Positions 18,294-27,925 of a stretch of DNA of 64,000 nucleotides are shown piece by piece (the first letter of the stretch is position 1; each line of letters begins with the position of its first letter). Under the pieces are notes generated by a model that was given only the letters and a program-made list of their open reading frames with translations, had not been told where the DNA came from and ran no database searches. Both the position numbers and the translations under genes were made by a program. The DNA comes from CAVUXJ01 sp963814975 (lineage in GTDB: Bacteria; Acidobacteriota; Vicinamibacteria; Vicinamibacterales; CAVVIG01): NCBI GenBank assembly GCA_963814975.1, contig CAWFFB010000001.1, positions 1 through 64,000 on the forward strand. Direction: 5' to 3'.

Positions 18294-19013
18294 CTATTTG
18301 TATCTCGGAACAAGGAACTTCACCATGGCCCTCGCCGATTCCGGATCGCAGTCGAAGGCCGCCAGCTTGGTGCCTTTGGGGGCCGGCGCCCATCTGGTCG
18401 AATACGACGCCGGCTTGCGCAGGAACATTGGATCCTCGACCGTGATGGTGGCCCGCAGTTCGTTGCCCTCACGCCAATAGCGCTCGATGACGCGCTTCTG
18501 CTGCGATGACGGAATGCCGTTGTAATCGTCGAAGCCCGTGATGTCGAAGACGAAATGGTCTGTTTCGACGATGAGCGCATTCCCTTCGTAGCGGCCGACG
18601 GAGAATCCCTGGATGCCGAAGTCGTGAACCGTTGGCCGGCGCCCGTCGAGCCACACCGTACGAAGCTGATCGTCTTTCTCGTACCGCAAGAGAACCCGAT
18701 CCGGCCACTGCACGATCTCCATCATGTACGGGTCGTACTCGATAGCCGGCGGCGTTGATGGCTGGCAATCGTATTTCGGCGAGGTCGCTTCGTCGAACAC
18801 TTTCATGTAGGCAAGGGCCCGCTCGTTCAATTCGGGAAAGTTCGCCTTGCCCCAGGGGATCGTCACACTGTTGACCGGGCGGACCTTCGTGCCCCCATCC
18901 CAGACGCCGGCAAGGTCGGGAACCTCGCCGGCGGGTGCGGGAGCCTGGGCCTGCACCTGGGCCAGGGCCGTGCCGGCCATTACCATCAGCAACACACCAC
19001 ATGCGGCCCTCAT
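18294..19013 (-). CDS. Secreted protein of unknown function
   Basis: The protein has 239 aa. A signal peptide (cleavage near ALA-QVQAQ) is followed by PDLAGVWDGG, then beta-rich sequence including WPDRVLLRYEKDDQLRTVWL and HFVFDITGFDDYNG. An unusually strong Shine-Dalgarno (AAAGGAGG) precedes ATG 19013. Proteins of this type are common beside DUF6152-like genes in Acidobacteriota as far as I recall, but no activity is established. It may bind a small ligand in the periplasm. Confidence 0.7.
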   Translation of the reverse strand: MRAACGVLLMVMAGTALAQVQAQAPAPAGEVPDLAGVWDGGTKVRPVNSVTIPWGKANFPELNERALAYMKVFDEATSPKYDCQPSTPPAIEYDPYMMEIVQWPDRVLLRYEKDDQLRTVWLDGRRPTVHDFGIQGFSVGRYEGNALIVETDHFVFDITGFDDYNGIPSSQQKRVIERYWREGNELRATITVEDPMFLRKPASYSTRWAPAPKGTKLAAFDCDPESARAMVKFLVPRYK

Positions 19014-19092
19014 GAGGCCTCCTTTCCGTCAGGTCTTTTTGCCGGTAAGCTCCATTCCCGGCGCGGTCGCAGCCCCGAGCGGAACGGTCGCG

Positions 19093-20389
19093 CTATTGGG
19101 ACTGCGCGCCGCCGCGGTAGACGATCCGCCAGATCCTGCCCTTGACCAGATCCGAGATGTAGATCGTCCCATCGGGTCCTTGTGCGAGCCCGGACGGCCG
19201 TGACTTCGCTTCCTCGCGCTTCATCAACGGCGTCACGCCCGCGAAGCCGTCAGCGAAGACCTCGTAACTTTCCCGCGGCCTTGCCGCCTTGCATCGGCTG
19301 GAACACGACGTTGTAGCCGCCCGCCGGTTCCGGAGCACGGTTCCAGGATCCCTGAAACGCGATGAACGCGCCACCTCGATACCGCCCCGGGAATTGCGAG
19401 CCCGAGTAGAAGAGCAGCCCGCCCGGCGCCCAGTGGCCGGGGAACGCGGCGACCGGCGGAGAATACTTGGCGCAGTCGCCCACCTTCGTGCCGTCGCCAC
19501 CGTACTCTGGATTCTGAAGGCGTTTGCCTTGCTGCCAGTCGTGGTAACAGTACGGCCAGCTGAAGGTCGCGCCGTCCTCGATCCGCAGGAGCTCCTCGGA
19601 CGGGAGCTCAGCATTCTTCTTCGAGTCGTAGGACTGCGGGAACAACATGTCCAGCTGATCCCGTCCATGCTGGACGGCATAGAGCGCCCCTCCGTTCCAG
19701 GCGAGCGCGTAGAACTGCCGCAGGCCAGTGGCGTAGCGGCGACCACCGCTCTCCTGCGATTGACCGCCCTTGTTCTCGTCGAACCGCCAGATACCGCCAT
19801 GTTTCTCGAGCAGCGGGCACGGGTTCTGGCCCGGCGAACCGGCGACGCGGTCCTTCTCCTGGCAAGCATTCGAGGGAGCGCCGACGTTGACGTACATGCC
19901 GCCCTTCCCGTCGAACGCGATGCCTTTGGCCGTGTGTCCTTGTTGCTGTGGCAGCGTCGCTATCACTTCCGCCGGCCCCGAGGGTTTCAGCTCGCCCGCC
20001 TTGATCGGAAAGCGCACGACCGCTGTTTCACGCGCGTGATAGAGGTAGCCGTTCCGTAACACGAGGCCGGTGCCTCCCTGGTCGCCGAACTTTTCCTGAA
20101 CGTCGAACTTGCCGTCGCCGTTCGTATCGCGCAGCCCGACGATGCTGCCGGGTGTCTGCGGGTTGACATTTCGCAGCGAGACGAAAAGGTCGCCGTTCGG
20201 CGCTACGGCCATCTGCCGGCCGATGCCGAGATTATCCGCTGCCAGCACCGCGCAGAAGCCGGCTGGGAGCTTCAACCCGGCGTTGTCTGGATCGCACGCG
20301 GGCAACGCCCCCGCCCGTGTTTGTGCCAACACCATCGCCGCCGCCCCTGCGATCAGGGCGGCGACCCCGCCAGATATTATTCGCTTCAT
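19093..20389 (-). CDS. Sorbosone/glucose dehydrogenase-like beta-propeller (PQQ type), frameshifted near its end
   Basis: The protein is about 430 aa with a signal peptide (cleavage near VLAQTRAG). Propeller repeats include MAVAPNGDLFVSLRN, GHTAKGIAFDGKGGMYVNVG, GLRQFYALAWNGGALYAVQHGRD and, after the shift, RPSGLAQGPDGTIYISDL. This matches soluble quinoprotein aldose or L-sorbosone dehydrogenases. An extra T near 19,268 breaks the last 60 residues (GKAAGK then YEVFADG). ATG 20389 has AGGAGGAGA upstream. Substrate and PQQ binding are inferred from the family only. Confidence 0.82.
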
Positions 20390-20565
20390 TATTCCTGTCT
20401 CCTCCTGGAACCTATCAACGCGTCACCACGAAGTCACGACGGCCACGAATGATTTTAATACAGACGGTCGCGGTCCTCCGTCGTGCGAGATGTGGACCGG
20501 GATTCTTCGCCGCCCCCATCCGGGGGGTATCCCGGTGCCCGCCGAAGGTGCCGCGCCCCGCGCGG
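20390..20565. repeat. Spacer with CACGAA-type repeat
   Basis: The words CACCACGAAGTCACGACGGCCACGAA (20,421-20,446) belong to the CACGAA repeat family seen at 8918-9024 and 46,641-46,856. The rest is GC-rich and holds no gene that I can support. An AT-rich segment, GATTTTAATACAGA, lies at about 20,452-20,465. Confidence 0.45.
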
Positions 20566-22526
20566 TCAATTGTCGGCCGGCACAGCCGTCGCGGAAAAGA
20601 GCTCGACGCGTTCGAGGGTCATCCGAACGCCCTGGTTGACGTAAAACCGGTACTCCAGCGCCTCGAGGTCGTCGGGCAGGTTGAAGTCGATGTGGGCCAG
20701 CCGGCGATCCGCATCGAGTCCGGCGGTCGTGACCGGCTGCCGATCGAGGCGCCGTTCCGGTCCGCCCCAGACCTCGACGAACCCGACCTGGCCCTCCGGC
20801 GCCGAATCGACCGTGCCGATCCATCGTGCGCGGTAGTAGCCCTTCTTCACCGGGATGCGGGGACCGTACTGCAGATAGCCGGCCCGGCCCGTCGCCCGCA
20901 ATGCGCCCGCGACCCGATCGCGATTGCCGACGTCGGTCAGAAATCGCTCGTTGTCGGCCCGAACGGAGAGCTCGACCTGCCGGCGCTTCTCGTACATCTC
21001 GTGAAGATTTCTGAAGCGGCCGAGATTCAGATTCCAGATATCTCGGAATCGTGACGCTCGCAGAAGCGGTCCCCGCGTGACGTTACGTAGCCGATCGTAA
21101 TAGTCGTGGAGCAGCGGGTCCTGCAGGAGATTCTCCCCACGGTTGCACGACTCGACGTAGCCCTCGGGCAGGTCCCGGAAGTAATGGCTCGCGAAAAACT
21201 CGAAGTAGAGGCGGGGGGAGACGGGCAGCCGCGCCAGCAGCGGATCGGACAGGGCGTTCCGATCGATGAGGAACTTGGTCGGCCCCGCGTAGAGACCGAA
21301 GAATCCGATGCTCCCCTGAATCGTCACCTTCTCCGCGCCGTTTCTGAAGCTGAGCCCCTCCCGGACCCAGACGAAGTCGGGCAGCTCCCTGAAGGGGCTG
21401 AAAAACAGGATGTTGGTTCCCTGGTGGTAGTGCCCCCGCTCATCCTTGATCCCGTTCTGCGTGCGCCACGGCCACGCAGCGTCGTAGGAGGCCGTCGTCT
21501 TCACCGGCACGATCGGGATGAGCAGGTTGTAGACGAGCAACGCGCCCGCGGTCCACGGCGCGCCAGCCGCGCTGCCCTCCGGGATCACAGCCATCAGCGG
21601 CGACGAGAAAGGGCATGGCGAAGAAACGGCCGCTCATGAAATCGCCGCCGACCGAGACGGTGTACGCCACGTACAATGCCGCGGAGACGGCGGCGCGCCG
21701 CGCGGCGCCGCGCGTTCGCCAGGCGAGCATCAGCGCCAAGGCGACCGTGCCGAGCGTGATCGGATCGTGGCTGATGCTGTTCAGCACGTACGCCGGCGCC
21801 CTGGCGCATCATCAGGAAGCGCGGGATGCCGTTCGCGACCTTCGCGTAGTACGTGTTCGGCAGCGGAAACCCGTAGTAGATCGTCGCGAAGACGAGCCAG
21901 AGGATCGCCGGCGCGAGCCCCGCTGCCGCGGGCACGAGCGCACGGCGTCCCCGCAGCCGGAGGCTCCGCACGACCATCTCGGCGATCGGAACCGCGAAAA
22001 GGAGCACTGCGTCCGGGCGCGTCAGGAACGCGAGCGAGGCGATCACGACGAACCAACGCAGCTCCCGCGTGGCCACCGGCGCGCCGAACGGCCGGTCAAG
22101 ATAGCGCGTATAGAACAGCGCCAGCAGCAGGTAGCTCAGAGGGTATTCGAGCCCTGAGGAGGTGTAGTCGATAAACGCCTTCGAACTCACCAGCCACGCG
22201 ACGAGCAGCGCGGCGCGAGGCAGCGTTCGTGCCCAGCGCACCAGCACCGCGACGGCGGCGATGCTGAACGCCCAGGACAGGACGGTCGCGGTGAAGAAGA
22301 ACTCGCGGGTGACAACGTGCGCCGCGGCGAGGACCAGCATCCACAGCGGGTGGGTGTACGCTTGCACTCGCTCGTCCGGGTTGAACGTGAGCCCGTAGCC
22401 GTGAACGAAGTTCCAGACCACCCGGAACGTGATGTACGCGTCGTCGCCCAGCCAGGCATTCGCGAGGAAGACGTAGGTGAAGAGCACGAACAGGGCCGCG
22501 CGGGCCAGCCGGGCGAGTGCTGGCAT
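20566..22526 (-). CDS. GT-C membrane protein (ZomB/AftB-like), two frameshifts
   Basis: Three frames join into one protein of about 650 aa. The N-terminus has LGDDAYITFRVVWNFVHGYG and FNPDERVQAYTHPLWM, which match the conserved first periplasmic loop of the ZomB/AftB-like GT-C group. Membrane segments continue through the middle frame (VGGDFMSGRFFAMPFL). The last 340 residues are soluble, with GTNILFFSPFRELPDFVW and SRFRDIWNLNLGRFRNLHEM. Breaks lie near 21,790 and 21,595. It probably transfers a sugar from a polyprenyl carrier; the acceptor is unknown. Confidence 0.72.
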
Positions 22527-22655
22527 CGTCGGGGCGGTCGGTGCCCGCCGGGGCCAGGCTCGAAATCACGGCTTTACGATGACGGCTAAAGCGCGTAAAA
22601 TCAAGTAGTTCATGGCACAAACCTACGCCGCTGAAGTACCTCGCTGAAGGCGGCG
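22527..22655. promoter_or_regulatory. Divergent intergenic region
   Basis: This 129-base gap separates divergent genes and must contain start signals for both. The most AT-rich part is CGTAAAATCAAGTAG near 22,592-22,606. No convincing -35/-10 pair or operator could be assigned by eye. Confidence 0.3.
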
Positions 22656-23809
22656 GTGAGCGCGCCGCGCGACCTCGTCAACTCCTACGTCGCGCGTTTC
22701 AAGCCGATTCACCCGACGGTGCTCATCTTCCACTGCACGTTCGTCTGCGACGCGCGCTGCGAGATGTGCAGCAACTGGCAGCGCGGCGACCGCAAGTCGG
22801 ACATGACGCTCGAGCAGATCGACCGCGTGTTCGCGTCGCCGCTGTGGAAGAAGGTCGAGATGGCGCATGCTCTCGGGCGGGGAGCCGACGACGCGTAACG
22901 ACATGGTCGAGATCTCGCAGGTCATCCTCGATCGTCTGCCGAGGCTTCGCAAGTACGGCATCAACACCACCGGGCTCACGCCGCACCGCGCGATTCCGAT
23001 GCTCACCAAGGTCGCCGAGCTCTGCCACGAGCGCGGCGTCATTTTCAGCACGCGCGTCTCGATCGACGGCGTCGGCGAGATGCACAACGAAGTCCGCCAG
23101 GTGAAGCGGGGCTTCGAGAAGGCGAACGAGACGATCCGCGCGATGCAGGCGCTGCAGAAGCGCGTCCCGTTCAACTTCGGCGTCTCGGCCACGATCTTCA
23201 ACAAGAACATCGACGACTGCCGAGAACATCCTCGCCTGGGCGAAGAACGCGAGAAGCCTCGACATCGTCTTCAACATGGTGCGCTTCTCCGATCCGATGC
23301 TCGGCAACGCCGACCTGGCGCACGACAGTGCAAGCCGATCGGCCGCGAGGAGGAGCGCCTGCGGCAGTTCTTCCTCGAGCGCGTGCGCATGGATCCGCTG
23401 CTCGACGGCCAGAACTACATCCACATGCACTACGCCGACATGATCGGCAACGGCTACCATCGCCAGGCGCCGTGCCCGTTTCAGACCCAGGGCATCATGC
23501 TGAACCCCGACGGCGGCCTGTTCTTCTGCGAGAACAGCGAGGTCGTCGGCAACGTGCTCGACAGAGGATCCCGAGGAGCTGTACTTCCGGATGACGAGCC
23601 AGCAGCACCGCGACTGGATCCGCGACGAGCAGTGCCCGACGTGCCTCAGCCCCTGCCAGATGAACGTCGCGGCGGTGAAGCAGGTCGTGCCGTACGTGAA
23701 ATTCCTTGTTCGGGCCATCACGCGAGAAGCGGCGCGGCGCCCCCGTCAGAGTGCCCGCGGCCGCCAGCTCCACTCCCGATTGACGAGCAGCGGTCAACGG
23801 GCTTGCTGA
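22656..23809 (+). CDS. Radical SAM/SPASM-type protein, at least four frameshifts
   Basis: The N-terminal part carries the radical SAM cluster motif (CDARCEMC) within FHCTFVCDARCEMCSNW. After an inserted C near 22,868 comes MLSGGEPTTRND, the SAM-binding GGEP motif. Later frames give STRVSIDGVGEMHNEVR, NGYHRQAPCPFQ, LFFCENSEVVGNV and CPTCLSPCQMN. These C-terminal cysteines suggest a SPASM-type auxiliary cluster. Breaks are near 22,868, 23,218, 23,325 and 23,566. The fold is intact after correction, so sequencing error is likely. The function could be glycan, peptide or lipid modification. Confidence 0.75.
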
Positions 23810-23854
23810 TTCTCGAGTCTTCGTCACCTCCGGGTCGGCGTCGTAGCTCTCGCG

Positions 23855-24931
23855 ATGGCGGCGGGAGGCTGCGGTGACTCGACGACCGGGCCCACTCCCA
23901 CGGGGCTGTCGATTTCCGCGATCGCGCCGGCGACGGGCAGCACCAGAGGCGGCACGTCGGTGTCCATCAGCGGCAGGGGGTTCTCGAGCGACGCCACGGT
24001 CACGATTGGGGGAACGGCAGCATCGCTCGTCGCTGTTCAAGGCACCCAGGCCATCAGTGCGTCGACTCCCGCGTCGAGCGCGGCAGGGGCTGTTGACGTG
24101 GTTGTGACATCGGGTGGCCGAACGGCAAGCCTGACCCGCGGGTTCACGTTCGTGGCTCCGTCGGGCGCGAATCAGGCGCCAGTCGTCGAGAGTATCCGGA
24201 GCATCGGCTCACGGACGAACCAACCAAGCGGCTTCGCGGACCTCGACGAGACGGTCACCCTGGTTGCGACGGTGACGAACGTCGAGACGCCGGCCAGTGC
24301 CCTTTCCTACACCTGGAGCGGTCCGGGCACGTTCACCGGTTCGGGCGCCACGGTCTCGTGGCGCGTGCCCGCCACCCTGTCGCCGACGCCCTCCACTGTC
24401 GCAGTGGCGCTGACGGTCACCGAGTCATTCACCGAGGGAGGGGTCGGTCACTCCAATGCCACGTCGCGGACCTTCGCCGTCGATGTGCACGATTCGCAGA
24501 AGGAAATCCTCGACATGGGAAAGGATTTCCTGACACTCTTCTCCCAGTCGGACGTGCCAACCGATCAGGTTCTGCACAACTTCTCGACCACGTGCGACAG
24601 GGGCGCAGGGCGCAGGGCCGAGAAGAGCGATATCGACCGAAATCGATCAGAGTTTGTCTACACGGGGTTCTCGATTACCGGTCTGCCGCCGGTGAAGTTC
24701 AATTTCGGCGGTCTGTGCGTGGCCAAGCTTGCGAACAGGGCAGACGCCTGTATCGACTACAGGGTGCACTGGGAGTTCATCGACAAGGAATCCGGATCGC
24801 CGGGCGTGGCCGACGGCACGGACCATGTCACCGCTGTATACGAAAACCGTCGATGGTACCTGTGCCACAGCAACTTCAGCGGACTCGCAACGTTCCGCGC
24901 TCTCGGAATCACGCGATGGGTGGAGTGGTAG
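23855..24931 (+). CDS. IPT/TIG-domain lipoprotein
   Basis: The protein has 358 aa from ATG 23855. The residues before it (HLRVGVVALA) and after it (MAAGGCGDS) form a lipoprotein signal with lipobox AGGC, so the true start is probably upstream and hidden by an indel. Residues about 18-97 form an IPT/TIG fold (ISAIAPATGSTRGGTSVSIS). An Ig-like segment with LDETVTLVATVTNVETP follows. The last 150 residues (DFLTLFSQSDVPTDQVLHNF) form a separate domain of unknown role. It is probably exposed at the outer membrane. Confidence 0.65.
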   Translation: MAAGGCGDSTTGPTPTGLSISAIAPATGSTRGGTSVSISGRGFSSDATVTIGGTAASLVAVQGTQAISASTPASSAAGAVDVVVTSGGRTASLTRGFTFVAPSGANQAPVVESIRSIGSRTNQPSGFADLDETVTLVATVTNVETPASALSYTWSGPGTFTGSGATVSWRVPATLSPTPSTVAVALTVTESFTEGGVGHSNATSRTFAVDVHDSQKEILDMGKDFLTLFSQSDVPTDQVLHNFSTTCDRGAGRRAEKSDIDRNRSEFVYTGFSITGLPPVKFNFGGLCVAKLANRADACIDYRVHWEFIDKESGSPGVADGTDHVTAVYENRRWYLCHSNFSGLATFRALGITRWVEW

Positions 24932-24935
24932 ACGG

Positions 24936-26903
24936 ATGCGCGTGGTCCTCTTCTCCGGCGGCCGCGGTTCCGGGGTCTTGTCCAAGGAGCTGGTCAGAGA
25001 TCCGCGGATCCGTCTGACCCTGGCCATCAACGGGTACGACGATGGCGCCTCGACGGGAGAAGTGCGCCGGTTTCTCGGCGACAGCCTCGGGCCGTCAGAC
25101 TTCCGCAAGAATGCGTCGCGCCTGGCGCTCGAGCTGGGCACGTGTGCGCCATCGCTCGTCGAATTGCTGGATACCCGGCTCCCGGCCCGGCTCTCGCCCG
25201 GAGAGGCGGTCGCCACGTTGCGTCGCGTCGCAGAGGCGACGCCACCGGTGGCGAGACGGGTCGACGCGTTCATCGACGAACTCCACCGGACCGCCCGGCC
25301 GTTCGATTTCTCCGACTGCAGCGTTGGGAACCTGGTCTTCGCCGGTTCGTTCTTGCTGGCCGGCCGCCACTTCAACGAGGCGATTGACGAGTACTGCGGC
25401 CTTCTCGGGTTGCCCGTCGGTCTGATCGAGAACGTCACCGACGGGACCAACGCCTACCTGGTGGCGATCGGCGCGGACGACACAGTGCTCGGCAGCGAAG
25501 GTGAAATTGTCGGCGCGGCCGGCCAGAATCGGATCAAGGACATCTACCTGATCGATCGGCCGCTATCCGAGGTCGAGCGGGACAGCCTGACTCGCAGCGG
25601 CGGGCGCGCCGCGGCGTTGTTCGAGAGCCGCCGCGCGACCGTCCGGTTGAATCCCCGGCTGGCTGAACGGCTGAGGGTCGCGGATCTGATCATCTATGCT
25701 CCGGGCACCCAGCACTCGAGCTTGTTCCCGTCGTACCTGACGCCCGGTCTCAGCACGGCGATCGCCCGGAACCTCGGGGCCATCAAGCTGCTCGTCACGA
25801 ATCTTCAGGCCGACGCGGAGATCGCCGGCAGCACCGCCGTGGACATCATCGAGCGCGCGCTGCACTATCTCGAGGAAAAGGGCGCCGTGCGCGCTCCAAC
25901 GCCGTGTCTGATCACGCACTACATCGTCAACGACCCGGGCGGGGCCGAGGCCGGGTCACCCTACGTCCCGCTCGGTCACATCGACGCGTTGGAGGACCCC
26001 CGTCTCGTCCGCATCGCCAACTACGAAGATGGCGTCACCGGCCGGCACGACGCGGCCAAGATTCTCGGACCGTTCATCAGGTCCCTCCTCCAGCGTCGGG
26101 ACCGCCAGAAAGTGGCCGTGCTGCTGCACGATGCGGGGTCCCTCAACAAGGTGGCGCAGACTCTCCTCGAAATGGTCCGCGGCGGGATTGCCGAACTCCC
26201 GGTCGAAGTGACGGCGTTCTACGAGGGGAATCCCCTCGAGCCGGGGTTTGTGGCCTCGTTGCCGATGCGCGTGGAGACCCTGCATCTGCGCGACGCGCCG
26301 ACGGTCGAACAGCAATTCCGACTAGCCGTTCACGATGGGGCCTTCGACTACGTCATTCTCTTCGAGTCGTCCGGCATGTACCGCGGGGAGGACATCGCCG
26401 GACTTGCCTCGCATCTGACGTTCGGACGTCTCGATGCGGTGTGGGGCAGCCGGCGCTTGTCGATTCGCGACATCCACGAGTCGTACCGCCTGCGATACCG
26501 TCACAAGGTCCTGCTCGGCGCCGCGAGCTACGCAGGCAGCCACGTGCTCAGCCTGGCCTGCCTGGCTCTCTACGGGCGATATATCTCCGATACGTTGTCG
26601 GCGGTCCGGGCGGTGCGCGCCGCCGACGCCCTGAGCATCGCGGTTCCGTTGACCCACAAGCGCGCCAATCAACACCTGCTTGGCCGGCTCCTCCGGCGCA
26701 AGGCCGAAGTGCTCGAGATCCCCGTTCAGTTCTTCCCGATCTCGCCGGAGCGGGTCAAGCGAACCAGCATTGTCGACGGGCTGCAAGCGTTGAGCGCGCT
26801 GGTCGGGGGGCGTCTTCGGGCGCATCCGCCGGTTCGCGCGGAAACCGAGGCGCTGCCGGGCGCAGCGGAAGAGCGGAGGACCACTGCTGTTCCCTCGCGA
26901 TGA
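24936..26903 (+). CDS. YvcK/CofD-superfamily domain fused to a GT2-like domain lacking DxD
   Basis: The protein has 655 aa. The N-terminal 390 residues match the UPF0052/YvcK branch of the CofD superfamily: FSGGRGSG (6-13), NGYDDGASTGEVRRFLGD (32-49), GPSDFRK (52-58), SVGNLVFAG (129-137) and YAPGTQHSSLFPSYLTPG. From about 395, the rest resembles the C-terminal half of DPM1-type GT2 enzymes (FDYVILFESSGMYRGEDI, LDAVWGSRRLS, LYGRYISDTLSAVRAVRA). The DxD position reads Glu-Ser-Ser (477-479). Its stop overlaps the next start (ATGA). YvcK proteins bind UDP-sugars; the role of this fusion is unknown. Confidence 0.78.
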   Translation: MRVVLFSGGRGSGVLSKELVRDPRIRLTLAINGYDDGASTGEVRRFLGDSLGPSDFRKNASRLALELGTCAPSLVELLDTRLPARLSPGEAVATLRRVAEATPPVARRVDAFIDELHRTARPFDFSDCSVGNLVFAGSFLLAGRHFNEAIDEYCGLLGLPVGLIENVTDGTNAYLVAIGADDTVLGSEGEIVGAAGQNRIKDIYLIDRPLSEVERDSLTRSGGRAAALFESRRATVRLNPRLAERLRVADLIIYAPGTQHSSLFPSYLTPGLSTAIARNLGAIKLLVTNLQADAEIAGSTAVDIIERALHYLEEKGAVRAPTPCLITHYIVNDPGGAEAGSPYVPLGHIDALEDPRLVRIANYEDGVTGRHDAAKILGPFIRSLLQRRDRQKVAVLLHDAGSLNKVAQTLLEMVRGGIAELPVEVTAFYEGNPLEPGFVASLPMRVETLHLRDAPTVEQQFRLAVHDGAFDYVILFESSGMYRGEDIAGLASHLTFGRLDAVWGSRRLSIRDIHESYRLRYRHKVLLGAASYAGSHVLSLACLALYGRYISDTLSAVRAVRAADALSIAVPLTHKRANQHLLGRLLRRKAEVLEIPVQFFPISPERVKRTSIVDGLQALSALVGGRLRAHPPVRAETEALPGAAEERRTTAVPSR

Positions 26904-27666
26904 ACGACCGTGCGGCCGGCTGCTGATCGTACCCGCCGCTGGCCTCGGGACCCGCCTTCGGACCACGCTTCCGAAGGTTCTCGCGCGCGTGAACGGCCGG
27001 CCCATGCTGGACTGGCTGCTGGACCTCTACCGTGGCGTCGTCGATCGCGCGGTCCTCGTCGTTCACCCTTCCTCCGCCGACCAAATCCGCGCTTACGGCG
27101 AGACTACCGGTGCGCGGCTCGATTACCAGGTGCAGGAAAACCCCACGGGAATGCTCGATGCGATCCTCCGCGCCATTCCGACCGTCGCGTCTTCGGACGC
27201 GTCGCGGATCTTCATCACGTGGTGTGATCAGATCGCCGTCCACTCGCAAACGGTCGAGCGGTTGACGAGATTGAGCGACACGCATCCGGCGGCGGCACTC
27301 GTGATGCCGACCGCGAGGCAGACCGGCCCGTACATTCACCTCGAACGCGACAGCGCAGACCGCATCGTGCGCGTGTTGCATCGCCGCGAGGGCGATCGTC
27401 TGCCGCTGGTGGGCGAAAGCGACATGGGCGTCTTCAGCCTGTCGCGCGACGCATTCCTGGACGATCTGCCGTCGTTCGCGTCGTCGGCCGGCACGGGAGA
27501 AGGCACCGGCGAGCGGAACTTCCTTCCCTTTATCCCGTGGATTTCGGCCCGGGGGGAGCTCGTGACGTTTCCTTGCGTCGATGTCATCGAAGCGCTCGGT
27601 GTGAATACTCCGGAAGATCTCGAGCGCGTGGAAAGCTACCTGGCGGCCCGCTCCGCAAATGGCTGA
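26900..27666 (+). CDS. Sugar-phosphate nucleotidyltransferase-like protein
   Basis: The conserved frame begins with LLIVPAAGLGTRLRTTLPKV, the N-terminal nucleotide-binding motif of NTP transferases. It continues with VNGRPMLDWLLDL, QENPTGMLDAILRA, FITWCDQIAV (the metal-binding Asp region) and GESDMGVFSL. Length is about 250 aa. ATG 26900 overlaps the previous stop but is one base out of frame with the body, so a one-base indel lies near 26,910-26,922. The first in-frame conventional start is otherwise GTG 26989, which would remove the active-site loop. It probably makes a nucleotide-activated sugar or similar compound. Confidence 0.8.
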
Positions 27667-27925
27667 TCGAACAGCGTGACGCGACGTTCTGCGTTCTTCG
27701 TGCTGCGTGCTGCGTGCTGCGTTCTGCGTGCTACGTTCCGCGTTCTATCTCCCTCGTTCGGCGTTCTCTGTCCTCGGAACGCAGGACGCAGAACGTAGAA
27801 CGCAGAACGGAGAATGGCGGGCGCCAAGGAAAAAGGGTTCGCGGAACACCGTCGACGATTCGAGCCGCACTTCAGCGTGACGTCAGTGACTGTCAACTGT
27901 TAACCTTCAACTGCTAATTGTCCGC
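27667..27925. repeat. Long degenerate GTTCTGCGTGCTGCG array with inverted copies, plus CTGTCAACTG repeat
   Basis: From about 27,683 to 27,765 the words GTTCTGCG, GTGCTGCG and GTTCCGCG repeat. From about 27,778 to 27,815 the complementary words (CGCAGAACGTAGAACGCAGA) follow, so the array can fold into an imperfect hairpin with arms of some 40-60 bases. At 27,888-27,921 there is a second type of repeat (TGACTGTCAACTGTTAACC, TTCAACTGC) just before the next start. No conserved frame is present. It separates the nucleotidyltransferase from the GT2 gene. Confidence 0.7.
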
